NCBI GenBank assembly: GCA_945861855.1
Contig: CAMAWG010000003.1
Coordinates: 1-64,000, forward strand
Reading direction: 5' to 3'
Origin: Rhodoplanes serenus
GTDB lineage: Bacteria > Pseudomonadota > Alphaproteobacteria > Rhizobiales > Xanthobacteraceae
DNA length: 64,000 nt
The notes under the pieces were generated by a model. That model did not search any database, was not told the origin of the DNA, and worked only from the letters and a program-made list of their open reading frames with translations. Of the stretch, positions 20,511 through 29,909 are shown one piece after another; the stretch's first letter is position 1; the number at the start of each line of letters is the position of its first letter. The position numbers and the translations under genes are program-made.

Positions 20511-21601
20511 CTGGCGCCCGCTTCGCGCGCGAAGCGCCACGCGGTCTCCGCCAGCGGCCGCACCATCTGCCCCTTCGCCGCCGCGTGCTCGTTGGTCGCG
20601 GTGCCGTCGCGCACCCGGCCGGCGATGCCTTGCAGGATCGCGGCGATGCGGAAGAAATTGTAGGCGAGATAGGTGGCCAGATGCGGCCGTGGGTCGAAGC
20701 CCGTGCGCGCGCGATACATCTCGACGTAGTCCGCCAGCGAAGGAATGCCCAGCGCCTTGAGATCGAAGCCCACGAGCGAGCCGGTGCCGGCGCCGGTGTC
20801 GTCCGGCGGCATGTGCCACGCCATCAGGTGGTAGCTGAAATCGGCCAGCGCATCGCCGAGCGTCGACAACTCCCAATCGAGCACCGCCAGCACCCGCGGC
20901 GAGTCCGTCTCGAAGATCATGTTGTCGAGCCGGTAGTCGCCGTGGACGAGGCGCACCGGGCCGGCCGGCGGGATGTGAGCCGGCAGCCATTCGATCAGCC
21001 GCTCCATCTCGTCGATGGCTTGCGTCTGCGAGGCGCGGTACTGCTTCGACCAGCGGTCGACCTGGCGGGCGACATAGTTCTCGCCGCGGCCGAAGTCGAC
21101 GAGCCCAATCGCCGCCGGCTCGAACGAATGCAGGCGGGCGAGCGTCGCCACCATCGCGTCATAGATCGAAGCGCGCTCACGCGGATTCGATCCCGGCATC
21201 TCGGGATTCCAGAACACGCGTCCCTCGACAAAGCCCATCACATAAAACGGCGTGCCGGTGACGCTCTCGTCGGCGCAGTAGAGCACCGGCTCTGCCACCG
21301 GAAAGCCCCGCGCCGCCAGCGCCTGGATCACGCGGAATTCGCGGTCGACCGCATGGGCGGACGGCAGGAGCTTTCCGGGGGGTTTCCTTCGCAGCACGTA
21401 GCTGCGCGACGGCGTTTCCAGCAGATAGGTCGGATTGGACTGGCCGCCCTTGAACTGCCGGACCTGGAGCGGCCCGGCAAAGCCCGGCACCTCCCGCGCC
21501 AGATGGGCCTCCAGCCCCGCCGGATCGAAGCGCAGCGGCTCGGCCACGTCCTTGGTCCCGGTAAACGCAACCTGGCGGTCGATCTTCTGCATGGCCCGCA
21601 A
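20507..21601 (-). CDS. phosphotransferase (APH/ACAD10-like) family protein
   Basis: LVHGDYRLDNMIF, VLDWELSTLGD motifs. Confidence 0.92.
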   Translation of the reverse strand: MRAMQKIDRQVAFTGTKDVAEPLRFDPAGLEAHLAREVPGFAGPLQVRQFKGGQSNPTYLLETPSRSYVLRRKPPGKLLPSAHAVDREFRVIQALAARGFPVAEPVLYCADESVTGTPFYVMGFVEGRVFWNPEMPGSNPRERASIYDAMVATLARLHSFEPAAIGLVDFGRGENYVARQVDRWSKQYRASQTQAIDEMERLIEWLPAHIPPAGPVRLVHGDYRLDNMIFETDSPRVLAVLDWELSTLGDALADFSYHLMAWHMPPDDTGAGTGSLVGFDLKALGIPSLADYVEMYRARTGFDPRPHLATYLAYNFFRIAAILQGIAGRVRDGTATNEHAAAKGQMVRPLAETAWRFAREAGAR

Positions 21602-21656
21602 CGTAGCATCGTCGCGGGCGGCGCGTTAAGCATGGAAAAACGGCGAGAGGAATAAG

Positions 21657-22115
21657 ATGAAACGATTGCCTGTGGCGGACGAGGATCGGCGTTCGGTCGG
21701 AGAATGGTTCCAGGTGTGGGGTGACAGGGTTGCCGCGGTGAATTTCAAAGCGGTCCGCGATATGTTCACCGAGGACGCCATCGCCTTCGGCTCAAAGGTC
21801 GAGATGGTGACATCGCGCGAGGCGCTGGAGCGCGACCAGTGGCGCGCGATCTGGCCGAGCATCGAGGACTACCTCTACGACCTGTCAACGCTTGAAGTGG
21901 TGATGTCGCCCGACCGGCTGATGGCGATGGGCGCATCGATCTTCCGCTCGACCGGCATCCACAAGGACGGCTCGAAATTCGAGCGCAACGGGCGCGCCAC
22001 CGTCATCCTGCAGCGCCCATCTATAGGTGCGCCGTGGGTGTGCAACCATTCCCACGTCTCGCTCAAGCCCGGCACGCCGGGGATGTCCCACGGCCATCGG
22101 CCGGAACACGTCTAG
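21657..22115 (+). CDS. SnoaL/NTF2-like (DUF4440-type) protein
   Basis: NTF2-like N-terminus VAAVNFKAVRDMFTEDAIAFGS. Confidence 0.65.
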   Translation: MKRLPVADEDRRSVGEWFQVWGDRVAAVNFKAVRDMFTEDAIAFGSKVEMVTSREALERDQWRAIWPSIEDYLYDLSTLEVVMSPDRLMAMGASIFRSTGIHKDGSKFERNGRATVILQRPSIGAPWVCNHSHVSLKPGTPGMSHGHRPEHV

Positions 22116-22174
22116 ACGCTCGGCGCCCGCCGCAACTCATTCCTTCCAAACCCTGGAGTCTCCCCGTGCCCGTG

Positions 22175-23842
22175 ATGTCCGGTAAGCGCGCCTTCCTCGA
22201 TCTGCTCAAGCAGGAGGGCGTCGGGATCGTGTTCGGCAATCCCGGCACCACCGAACTGCCGCTGATGGACGCCTTCGCGGTCGAGACCGACATCCGCTAC
22301 ATCCTCGGCCTGCAGGAAGCGGCCCTGATGGCGATGGCTGACGGCTATGCGCAGGCCTCCGGCAAGCTCACGGTGATCAACCTCCACGTCGCGCCCGGCC
22401 TCGGCAACGCCATGGGCATGCTCTACGACGCGCAGATGGCGGGCTCGCCCATCCTGGTGACCGCCGGACAGCAGGACACCGAATATCTCATCGAGGAACC
22501 CATTCTCTCCGCCGACCTCGCGACCTTGGCCAAGCCGTTCGTGAAATTCTCCGCGCAGGTCGAGCGGTTGGCCGACCTTCCAAAGCTGGTGCATCGCGCG
22601 GCGAAAACCGCGCTCGCCCCGCCGACCGGGCCGGTGTTTCTCGCACTGCCCGGCGACATCCTCAAGAACGACGGCGATATCGACCTGCTGGAGCCGACCC
22701 GCGTCGCCCCGCGCATGCGCGGCGATGCCGACGCGGTCCGCGATGCCGCGGATCTGCTGGCGAAAGCGCAGCGCCCGGTCATCATCGCCGGCGACGCCGT
22801 GGCGCAGAGCCGCGCGCACAAGGAGCTCGCCGCGCTGGCGGAGCTGATCGGCGCGCCGGTCTACACCGAGTTCGTGCCGAACACCGCGTCGTTCCCCTCC
22901 TCGCATCCGCTCTACCGCGGCTCGATGACCCGCTCGCAGCAGGGCGTGCGCGAGGTGCTCGACAACCACGATCTTCTTTTCTCGGTCGGCGGCGACATGT
23001 TCACCTGGTCGCTGCCGTCGAAGATCAAGCCGATGCCACCCGGCATGCCGCTCATCCATCTCGACACCGATCCCTGGCAGATCGGCAAGAGCTATCCGGC
23101 CCAGGTCGGCATCTTCGGCGACCCGAAGGCGACTCTGCCAGACATCACCGCGGCGATGCGCGAGCGCATGTCAGCCAGCGCCAGGAGCGCCGCAGTGACG
23201 CGGCTCAATTCCGCGACCGGCGCCATCAAGGCCGAGCGCGAGGCATTCCGCGCCAAGGCACGCGCCATGGCCGGCAAGACGCCGGTGCAGCCGATGGCGC
23301 TGCTGGAAGCGATCGGCGCGATGCTGCCGAAGGACGCCGTGGTGATCGAGGAAATCCTGTCGTCGGCGCCGGGCGCCCGCTCGCTGATCAACAGCGACGA
23401 CGAGCAGAGCTTCTTCGCGCTGCGCGGCGGCGGCATCGGCTGGGGCCTGCCGGCGGCGATCGGCGTCAAGCTCGCGCTGCCCGACCGGCCGGTGGTGGCG
23501 CTGATCGGCGACGGCAGCGCCATGTATACGATTCAGGCGCTCTGGACCGCCGCCCACTACAAGCTGCCGGTGATCTGGGTGATCTTCAACAACACCAGCT
23601 ACCGCATCCTCAAGCAGCGCCTCGTCGCCATGCGCGGATTGGCCGAGCAGGCCGACAATTTCGTCGGTATGGAGCTGAACGATCCGGCGATCGACTTCGT
23701 CGGCCTCGCCCGCTCGCTCGGCATCGAGGGACAGCGCGCGAAGACCGTGAAAGACACGACCGACCTGATCGCCAAGGCGCTCAAGGACAACACCGCGCTC
23801 TTGATCGACGTCGATATGGAACGGAACTACAAGCCGATGTGA
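22175..23842 (+). CDS. thiamine pyrophosphate-dependent enzyme (benzoylformate decarboxylase/acetolactate synthase-like)
   Basis: GIVFGNPGTTELPLMDAF, VALIGDGSAMYTIQALWTAAHYKLPVIWVIFNN TPP motif. Confidence 0.9.
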   Translation: MSGKRAFLDLLKQEGVGIVFGNPGTTELPLMDAFAVETDIRYILGLQEAALMAMADGYAQASGKLTVINLHVAPGLGNAMGMLYDAQMAGSPILVTAGQQDTEYLIEEPILSADLATLAKPFVKFSAQVERLADLPKLVHRAAKTALAPPTGPVFLALPGDILKNDGDIDLLEPTRVAPRMRGDADAVRDAADLLAKAQRPVIIAGDAVAQSRAHKELAALAELIGAPVYTEFVPNTASFPSSHPLYRGSMTRSQQGVREVLDNHDLLFSVGGDMFTWSLPSKIKPMPPGMPLIHLDTDPWQIGKSYPAQVGIFGDPKATLPDITAAMRERMSASARSAAVTRLNSATGAIKAEREAFRAKARAMAGKTPVQPMALLEAIGAMLPKDAVVIEEILSSAPGARSLINSDDEQSFFALRGGGIGWGLPAAIGVKLALPDRPVVALIGDGSAMYTIQALWTAAHYKLPVIWVIFNNTSYRILKQRLVAMRGLAEQADNFVGMELNDPAIDFVGLARSLGIEGQRAKTVKDTTDLIAKALKDNTALLIDVDMERNYKPM

Positions 23843-23847
23843 CGAGG

Positions 23848-24084
23848 CTATGCCGCGTCTTCCATCGTGAAGCCGACCTTCAGCGTCACCTGATAATGCT
23901 GGATCGCGCCATCGACGATGTGGCCGCTGGTTCGCACCACCTCGAACCAGCGCAGGTGCCGCAGCGTCCTGTGCGCGCGCGCCACTGCCGAGGTAATCGC
24001 GTCCTCGATGCTCTGCTCCGACGTGCCGACCAGCTCGATGACACGGTAGATGTGCTCGTCCGGGTTGACGACCTCGAGGTTCAT
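23848..24084 (-). CDS. dodecin family flavin-binding protein
   Basis: HIYRVIELVGTSEQSIEDAITSAVARAHRTLRHLRWFEVVRTSGHIVDG. Confidence 0.85.
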   Translation of the reverse strand: MNLEVVNPDEHIYRVIELVGTSEQSIEDAITSAVARAHRTLRHLRWFEVVRTSGHIVDGAIQHYQVTLKVGFTMEDAA

Positions 24085-24299
24085 CAGCGCCGCCTTGGCG
24101 GTGAAGTCGATGGCGCCGTCGCGGCCGGTCATGGCGCCGGGTTTCATCGACACGACTTTACGAGATCGTTTCATGGGGCGGTCTCCTCCGGGTTGCTCCA
24201 TGGCAACGACGAAGCAGGGGGAATGGTTCGGGCCCGCGCGACAAATTGCGAGCATTGCCTCATAGAATGGCAGTGACGCGTCCCTTTGGGAGCCCGGGC

Positions 24300-25193
24300 A
24301 TGCCGCGCATCGCAGTTTTCACCAAGAACCGCACCAATCCGGCCTATGAGGCGGCGCGGCTGGGCGCCGACCGGACCGCAGCGCGGCTCGGCGCTTCGAC
24401 CGTGCATTACGTCCCCAACGTGCCCGACAGCGTGCCGGAGCAGATCGCGCTGATCGCGCGGACCATTGCGGAGACTCCGGACGCGGCGGTCTTCGTGCCG
24501 GTGGACGAAACCGCGGTGAACGACGCCATCCGAGGCTTCGACCTGGCCGGCATCCCGCTGTTCAACATCATCACCCGCACCACCGCGGGACGGCGCGTCA
24601 CCTTCGTCGGCTCCGACGACCGGGCGCTGGCGAGGAACATCGCCCGCTATCTGTTCGGCAAGCTGTCGCGTCGCGCCACCATCATCATCCTCGAAGGCAC
24701 GCCCGCCTCGGCGACCAGCCGAGAGCGTCTGCTGGGCTTTCAGGATGCGCTGGCCGAGCACCCCGGCATCAATGTGCGATGCTCGCTGCGCGGCGATTAC
24801 CAGCGCGACGTCGCCCGCGACGTCTTCCTTCGCGCCAAAGGCCAATGGCCGGGCGTGGACGCGGTGCTGTGCGCCAACGACGTCATGGCGCTGGGGGTGC
24901 TGGATGCGCTCGATGCGAACCCGGGCGGCGGACCGCTGGTGACCGGCGTCAACGCCATCCCCGAGGCGGTCGCGGCGATCGCGGCGGGCCGGATGCTGGC
25001 CACCGCCGACTTCAACGCCATGACGATGAGCGAGATCGCGACCGAGGCGGCGGTGCGGCACCTGCGCGGCGAGCCGATACCGCCTGAGATCATGCTCCCG
25101 GTTCAGGTGGTCCATGCCGGAAACTGCGCGGCATGGAACGCGCCATTCGCAGCGCGCCCCTCGCCGGTGTGGGCCGACGTCGTCCGGACGTGA
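24300..25193 (+). CDS. periplasmic-binding-protein-like (LacI/ribose-binding fold) substrate-binding domain protein
   Basis: PBP1 pattern; AVLCANDVMALGVLDAL; no obvious signal peptide. Confidence 0.8.
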   Translation: MPRIAVFTKNRTNPAYEAARLGADRTAARLGASTVHYVPNVPDSVPEQIALIARTIAETPDAAVFVPVDETAVNDAIRGFDLAGIPLFNIITRTTAGRRVTFVGSDDRALARNIARYLFGKLSRRATIIILEGTPASATSRERLLGFQDALAEHPGINVRCSLRGDYQRDVARDVFLRAKGQWPGVDAVLCANDVMALGVLDALDANPGGGPLVTGVNAIPEAVAAIAAGRMLATADFNAMTMSEIATEAAVRHLRGEPIPPEIMLPVQVVHAGNCAAWNAPFAARPSPVWADVVRT

Positions 25194-25197
25194 CGGG

Positions 25198-25671
25198 CTA
25201 CGCCGCCAGCTTCCCGACCAGATCGCCGAGCTTGTCCAGGCTCTGCGACCAGCCAGCGTCCATGCCCGCCAGCATCTGCGGCGCGAGCGGATGAAAGCCC
25301 TTGGCGCTCGCCTTCACGATGAGCCGGGTGCGGGCGCCCTCGTCCTCGAATATTACCAGCGTGTCGGATTCCAGATACTTCGTGTCGTCGAGCCCCACGG
25401 CCAATGCCGTGAACCTGAGCCGCTCGGGCTTGACGACCTCGGTAAAGATGCCGGGCATCGGATAGACCGTGCCATCGGGCGCCTTCATGTGGATGAGCAG
25501 CTTGCCGCCCGCCCTCACGTCCATCTCGCAGACCGGATTGGTGAAGTGCCGCGGCCCCCACCATTGCGCCACCTGCTTCGGCTCGGTCCACGCCGCCCAC
25601 ACCAGTGCGCGGGGCGCGTCGATGACGCGCGTGAGCGTCACGTCGCGGGTCATGATGTCTGTTGTCGTCAT
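25198..25671 (-). CDS. SRPBCC/AHSA1 domain protein
   Basis: RVIDAPRALVWAAWTEPKQVAQWWGP. Confidence 0.9.
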   Translation of the reverse strand: MTTTDIMTRDVTLTRVIDAPRALVWAAWTEPKQVAQWWGPRHFTNPVCEMDVRAGGKLLIHMKAPDGTVYPMPGIFTEVVKPERLRFTALAVGLDDTKYLESDTLVIFEDEGARTRLIVKASAKGFHPLAPQMLAGMDAGWSQSLDKLGDLVGKLAA

Positions 25672-25701
25672 GGCGAACTCCCGGCCAAGGATTTGTGGCG
25701 G

Positions 25702-26238
25702 CTACTTCTCGGCGACCGACTTGAGCGTCGCGAGGCCCTTCTCGAAATCGCCGCCGACCATCTTGTCCATGTTGAAGAACACATGGATGACCTTGGCCCA
25801 GTAAGGCGCATCGCCGCGCATCGACCACGTCACCGTTGTCGAATCGCCCGCGGGCACGAGGGTGAACTCAACCTTGTTGTGCGCCGTCATCGGCCTCGTC
25901 ATGTTCAGGTCGAGCGCGACCTTGGACTGGGCCGGCGCGTCGGTGATCAGCATGTTGCCCGCGCCGACGTTGCTGTCGCCCTCCCAGCCGTAGGTCGCAC
26001 CCTTGCCGCTCGTAGTGGCCCCGTAGATGCGCTTCATGTCCGGGTCCTTGTTCTCGTAGGGCGACCACGCGGTCCAGGCCTTGAAGTCGTTGATCAGCGG
26101 AAAGATTTTTTCCGGCGGCGCCTTGATCGCGGCGCTGCGCTGCACGCGGAACTGGTCGGGCTTCATCGCCGCCAGGATCAGCACGACGGCGATGCCGGCC
26201 ACAAGCACGCAGCCGATGATGGCGAAAATCTTGAGCAT
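25702..26238 (-). CDS. SRPBCC (polyketide cyclase-like) protein with N-terminal TM
   Basis: AIKAPPEKIFPLINDFKAWTAWSPYE. Confidence 0.88.
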   Translation of the reverse strand: MLKIFAIIGCVLVAGIAVVLILAAMKPDQFRVQRSAAIKAPPEKIFPLINDFKAWTAWSPYENKDPDMKRIYGATTSGKGATYGWEGDSNVGAGNMLITDAPAQSKVALDLNMTRPMTAHNKVEFTLVPAGDSTTVTWSMRGDAPYWAKVIHVFFNMDKMVGGDFEKGLATLKSVAEK

Positions 26239-26256
26239 CGAACTCTCCGTTGGACG

Positions 26257-26616
26257 TCAGGCGTCGACAATGACCTTGAAGCCGCCATAGATCATGCGCT
26301 TGGCGTCGAACGGCATGTCCTTGCCCTGCATCATCTTCGCCAGGCGCGGGTCCTTCATCACCTTGGCCATGACCTTGTCGCGGTGCGCACGCGACTTGTA
26401 GACGATCCACGAGAACATCACGGTCTCGCCGCGCTTGAGCTTTACGCTGCGCGGAAACGAGGTCCACTTGCCGACCTTGACGTCGTCGGCGACGCTTTCG
26501 CGGAACTCCAGCGCGCCATGGTCCTTCCAGACCTTGGCGGCCTTCTTCGCCATGCTGCGATAGGCGTTCAGCTTCTTCTTCGGCACAGGCAGTACAAATC
26601 CATCGACGTAGACCAT
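26257..26616 (-). CDS. DUF1428 family protein
   Basis: YVDGFVLPVPKKKLNAYRSMAKKAAKVWKDHGALEF. Confidence 0.88.
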   Translation of the reverse strand: MVYVDGFVLPVPKKKLNAYRSMAKKAAKVWKDHGALEFRESVADDVKVGKWTSFPRSVKLKRGETVMFSWIVYKSRAHRDKVMAKVMKDPRLAKMMQGKDMPFDAKRMIYGGFKVIVDA

Positions 26617-26675
26617 TGCATCCTCCGTTCGGTTGTCAGTTTCCGGCCACCGCGGATCGGCGGCCGCTATTATCG

Positions 26676-27194
26676 TTAGCTCTTGGTTTTTGCCAGATAG
26701 GCTTCGAGTTGTTCCAAGGTGCCGCTCCAGCCACCCGTCATGCTGGCATGACCCTCGTCGAAGGTCTTCTGTTCCTCGGCGGTCGCATTGTGCGCCGACC
26801 AGCGGATGGTGAACTTGGTCTTACCACCAGGCTGCTCCTCGAAGGTAAACACCGACAGCATCTCGATCGGCCAGGTCGGCGCCATCGGGTGGCGCGCGAG
26901 ACCGCCCTTCTCGTCCGAGAACGAGTTGATGAACACGATCCTTTCCGGCGGCACGATCTCGCGATAGACTTGCCTGCCCCACATGATCGATCCGTCCGGC
27001 GTCTTCATGCCGTAGTGGAAGGTGCCGCCGGGACGGAAATCCATTTTCGGTTGCACGATGGTGACGCCCTTGGGGCCCCACCACTGCTGCATGCGCTCCG
27101 GCTCGGTGAAGCATTTCCAGACCAGATCGCGCGGCGCGTCGAGCACCCGCGAAATGACGAAGTCGGCACTGGCCGCGGTTTGAATTGAAGTCAT
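26676..27194 (-). CDS. SRPBCC/AHSA1 domain protein
   Basis: RVLDAPRDLVWKCFTEPERMQQWWGPKG. Confidence 0.9.
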   Translation of the reverse strand: MTSIQTAASADFVISRVLDAPRDLVWKCFTEPERMQQWWGPKGVTIVQPKMDFRPGGTFHYGMKTPDGSIMWGRQVYREIVPPERIVFINSFSDEKGGLARHPMAPTWPIEMLSVFTFEEQPGGKTKFTIRWSAHNATAEEQKTFDEGHASMTGGWSGTLEQLEAYLAKTKS

Positions 27195-27219
27195 TTTGCT
27201 GTCTCGCTCCCTGTCCGGA

Positions 27220-27660
27220 TCACTGCGCGACGATGACCATCCAGCCGACTCCGAACTTGTCGGCGACCATGCCGAACTTCGGCGAGAAGAAGGTCTTTGC
27301 CATCGGCATCTGCACCTTGCCGCCGTCGGCCAGTGCGCCGAACAGCTTTTCGGCTTCGGCTTCGTCCTTCGCCGTGATGGAAAGCGAGAAGCCCTTGAAA
27401 TCGGGCTGGCCCGCGCACATCCCGTCGGACGCCATCACCGAAGTGTCGCCGATGCGGAAGCAGGAGTGCATGATCTTTTCGGCGCCGCCCGGCGGGGAGT
27501 AGTTCGCGCCGTCGGGGTTTTCCTTGAAGCGCATCAGCATCTCGACCTTGGCGCCGAGCGTCTTCTTGTAGAAGTCGAGAGCCTCTTCGCAACGGCCGTC
27601 GAAGAACAGATAGGGCTGGACCAGCATGAAACGCTCCTTTTCTTTCGTCGGGCTTTGCAT
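27220..27660 (-). CDS. VOC family (PhnB-like/glyoxalase) protein
   Basis: QPYLFFDGRCEEALDFYKKTLGAKVEMLMRF. Confidence 0.9.
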   Translation of the reverse strand: MQSPTKEKERFMLVQPYLFFDGRCEEALDFYKKTLGAKVEMLMRFKENPDGANYSPPGGAEKIMHSCFRIGDTSVMASDGMCAGQPDFKGFSLSITAKDEAEAEKLFGALADGGKVQMPMAKTFFSPKFGMVADKFGVGWMVIVAQ

Positions 27661-27735
27661 TGGGTGAGAAGAAAACGCCGCGTCTATGACACAAGCGTGG
27701 CGAGAAGCATTTTCGCGCCCGACTCCAGGCCGATG

Positions 27736-28122
27736 CTACTTTTTGCGGACACGCTTCTTCTCCTGCTTCTGCTTCCCTGGCGCTTTTTCCCGCGGGGTTT
27801 CGGATTGCAGCGTGCGGAGATAGTCCTCCAGCCGGTCCAGGCGCTGCTCCCAAAGCCGGCGGTACTCTTCGAGCCATTCGTCCACGCCCTTGAGCGCCTG
27901 CGGCTCGATCCGGCACGGCCGCCACTGCGCCTCGCGCCCGCGCGCGATCAGGCCCGCGTGCTCAAGCACCTTCAGATGCCTGGAGACGGCGGGCAGGCTG
28001 ATGGCGAAGGGCTCGGCCAGTTCCGACACCGAGGTTTGCCCGAGCGCCAGCCGCGCCAGGATCGCCCGGCGCGTCGGGTCGGCAAGGGCTGAGAAGGTGG
28101 CGCTCAGACGATCGGTGGACAT
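27736..28122 (-). CDS. ArsR family HTH transcriptional regulator
   Basis: ALADPTRRAILARLALGQTSVSELAEPFAISLPAVSRHLKVLEHAGL; internal ATG at 28122 preferred over 28167. Confidence 0.9.
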   Translation of the reverse strand: MSTDRLSATFSALADPTRRAILARLALGQTSVSELAEPFAISLPAVSRHLKVLEHAGLIARGREAQWRPCRIEPQALKGVDEWLEEYRRLWEQRLDRLEDYLRTLQSETPREKAPGKQKQEKKRVRKK

Positions 28123-28137
28123 GACGAACTTAGCCAA

Positions 28138-28153
28138 TCTGTTAAATAACAGA
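28138..28153. promoter_or_regulatory. perfect palindrome upstream of ArsR gene, candidate operator
   Basis: TCTGTTA-AA-TAACAGA, 15 bp upstream of the ArsR start. Confidence 0.6.
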
Positions 28154-28211
28154 ACGGTTAAATACACAAGCTGGAGACGCCGGTCAAGCGCCTCGCATCA
28201 AAAAAAGTCGC

Positions 28212-28448
28212 CTAGTCTTCGAAGGTGTTGTGGCCGGCCAGCCGGCTCCGCAGTGCGGCGGTTTCGCTGACCGCCCCCGCCACGGAATCCACCAAGGATT
28301 CCTTGCGGGCCTTGGTCCTGGCGGGACGCCGGGCCTTGGACCGCGCCTTGGATCGAGACTTCAACGTCGCCACAGCTTTGCGCTTCTTGGCCGATCGCTT
28401 CGCGGATTTGCGAGCTTTTTTCCGAGCGACCGTTCGAGCCTTAGCCAT
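28212..28448 (-). CDS. histone H1-like Lys/Arg/Ala-rich small basic protein
   Basis: MAKARTVARKKARKSAKRSAKKRKAVATLKSRSKARSKARRPARTKARKE... Confidence 0.7.
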   Translation of the reverse strand: MAKARTVARKKARKSAKRSAKKRKAVATLKSRSKARSKARRPARTKARKESLVDSVAGAVSETAALRSRLAGHNTFED

Positions 28449-28532
28449 CGTTTGCCTCCCGCCTTGTGCAATCGCCCCCGAGATTTTCGGACAGTCTAGC
28501 GCTCATGCGACAGGCAAAGCCAGCGGGCGTTC

Positions 28533-29186
28533 TCACCCTTGCGGCGTCGCGATCGGAGCGTCGACGAAGACCTTGTACTGCTGCACGCGGGGCTTTGCCT
28601 TGTCTTCCTCGTTGACGAACTGGAACGAGCTTTTGCCGATCAGGGTGCGCGGCAGCACCATGACACGGATGAAGCGGCTCGGCCGGTCCATCGCCGCCTG
28701 CGCGAACACCGGATCGGAGCCGGTCTCGTACCAGGCGCTGCCGGGGCCGTAGGAGGTCGAGCGGCCGTGGGTGTCGATGCGGATGCCGCCGTCGAGCAGG
28801 CAGCGGATGCCGGGGCCCCAATGCTTGTGCAGGAACGCGCAGCCGCCGGGCGGGAACGTGACGCTGTCGCCGCGCAACAGCAACTCGCCCTGCGGAATGG
28901 TATCGAGCGCGGCGGCTATTTTCTCCTGCGAGCGGAGTGCGCCCTTGAGCGGCGCGCTGCTGCTGTTGGACGCCGCCATTTCGAAGCGCCACAGCGTGAC
29001 GCCGTCCTTGCCGGCGGTGAGCGAACACGCGCCCTCGCCGTGCCAGGCCTCGCCGTCATTGAACGTCTTGCCGTCGATTGAGACCGCGCCATGCACCACG
29101 AAGATCATGCGGGCGAGCGCGGGCAATGACAGCGGGGCGGCGGCGCCGCTGATGGAATCCTCGTAGAGCCGCATCATCGGAATCAT
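28533..29186 (-). CDS. cupin-like hypothetical protein
   Basis: two cupin-like halves (VVHGAVSIDGKTFNDGEAW, FPPGGCAFLHKHWGPGIRCLLDGGIRID). Confidence 0.65.
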   Translation of the reverse strand: MIPMMRLYEDSISGAAAPLSLPALARMIFVVHGAVSIDGKTFNDGEAWHGEGACSLTAGKDGVTLWRFEMAASNSSSAPLKGALRSQEKIAAALDTIPQGELLLRGDSVTFPPGGCAFLHKHWGPGIRCLLDGGIRIDTHGRSTSYGPGSAWYETGSDPVFAQAAMDRPSRFIRVMVLPRTLIGKSSFQFVNEEDKAKPRVQQYKVFVDAPIATPQG

Positions 29187-29248
29187 GAGTTGACCTTCCT
29201 ACCTGAAAAGCTCGATCAGCACCTTCGCAGTGAGATCGGACGTGGCCC

Positions 29249-29647
29249 TCACGGCTGCCATGCAGCGGCGATGTCGGTCTGTGAAAAATCGTCGCCTTTG
29301 AACAGCAGCGGCGCGTTGCGGGATTTGGCCAGCGCGTAGGAAAAGCAATCGGCGAGATTGAGCGATGCGCGGTGGCGGCCCTTGCCGTAGCGGTCGAAGG
29401 CATCAACTGCCGCGTTCGTCACCATCCCATCCACCGGTGCTACTTCGATGGCGAAGGTCCGGAGCAGTTCTTCCACCGTTGACCTGGCGACAGTGCGCGA
29501 GCGCCCGGTCAAAACCATCACGGTTTCGAGATAGGTTACGCTCGAGCAGACCGCTTCATCGCTCCGATCGAGGACGTCGACAAGGAAATCCCGCTCGTTC
29601 TCGCGGGCCGCAATGGCGAACATCGCCGACGTATCCACGACGATCAT
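29249..29647 (-). CDS. vapC: type II toxin VapC (PIN domain)
   Basis: MIVVDTSAMFAIAARENE, NLADCFSYALAK PIN-domain acidic residues. Confidence 0.88.
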   Translation of the reverse strand: MIVVDTSAMFAIAARENERDFLVDVLDRSDEAVCSSVTYLETVMVLTGRSRTVARSTVEELLRTFAIEVAPVDGMVTNAAVDAFDRYGKGRHRASLNLADCFSYALAKSRNAPLLFKGDDFSQTDIAAAWQP

Positions 29648-29901
29648 TTCGGCACGCCGTTCTCGTCATAGCCGATGATCTCATCGGGAGAGCGCGGATC
29701 GTCGACTGGCAAGGAATCGAAATAGGCGAGCAGTTCGGCAAGCCTCTTGCGATCCACGCGACCTTTGCGCTGCGGCGGTCCGAGCTTGGCAAGACGTTCG
29801 TCCACCGCGCGCTCGACCGCATCGGTGATCGTTTCGCCGGTCCGGCCAGCGAGTTCCCGAATCTTGGCCTCGGCTTCAGGTTTCTTGATAAAAACGCCCA
29901 T
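29644..29901 (-). CDS. vapB: type II antitoxin (VapB, Rv0623/PSK transcription factor-like)
   Basis: MGVFIKKPEAEAKIRELAGRTGETITDAVERAVDERL; ATGA overlap with vapC. Confidence 0.85.
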   Translation of the reverse strand: MGVFIKKPEAEAKIRELAGRTGETITDAVERAVDERLAKLGPPQRKGRVDRKRLAELLAYFDSLPVDDPRSPDEIIGYDENGVPK

Positions 29902-29909
29902 CGGGCCTC

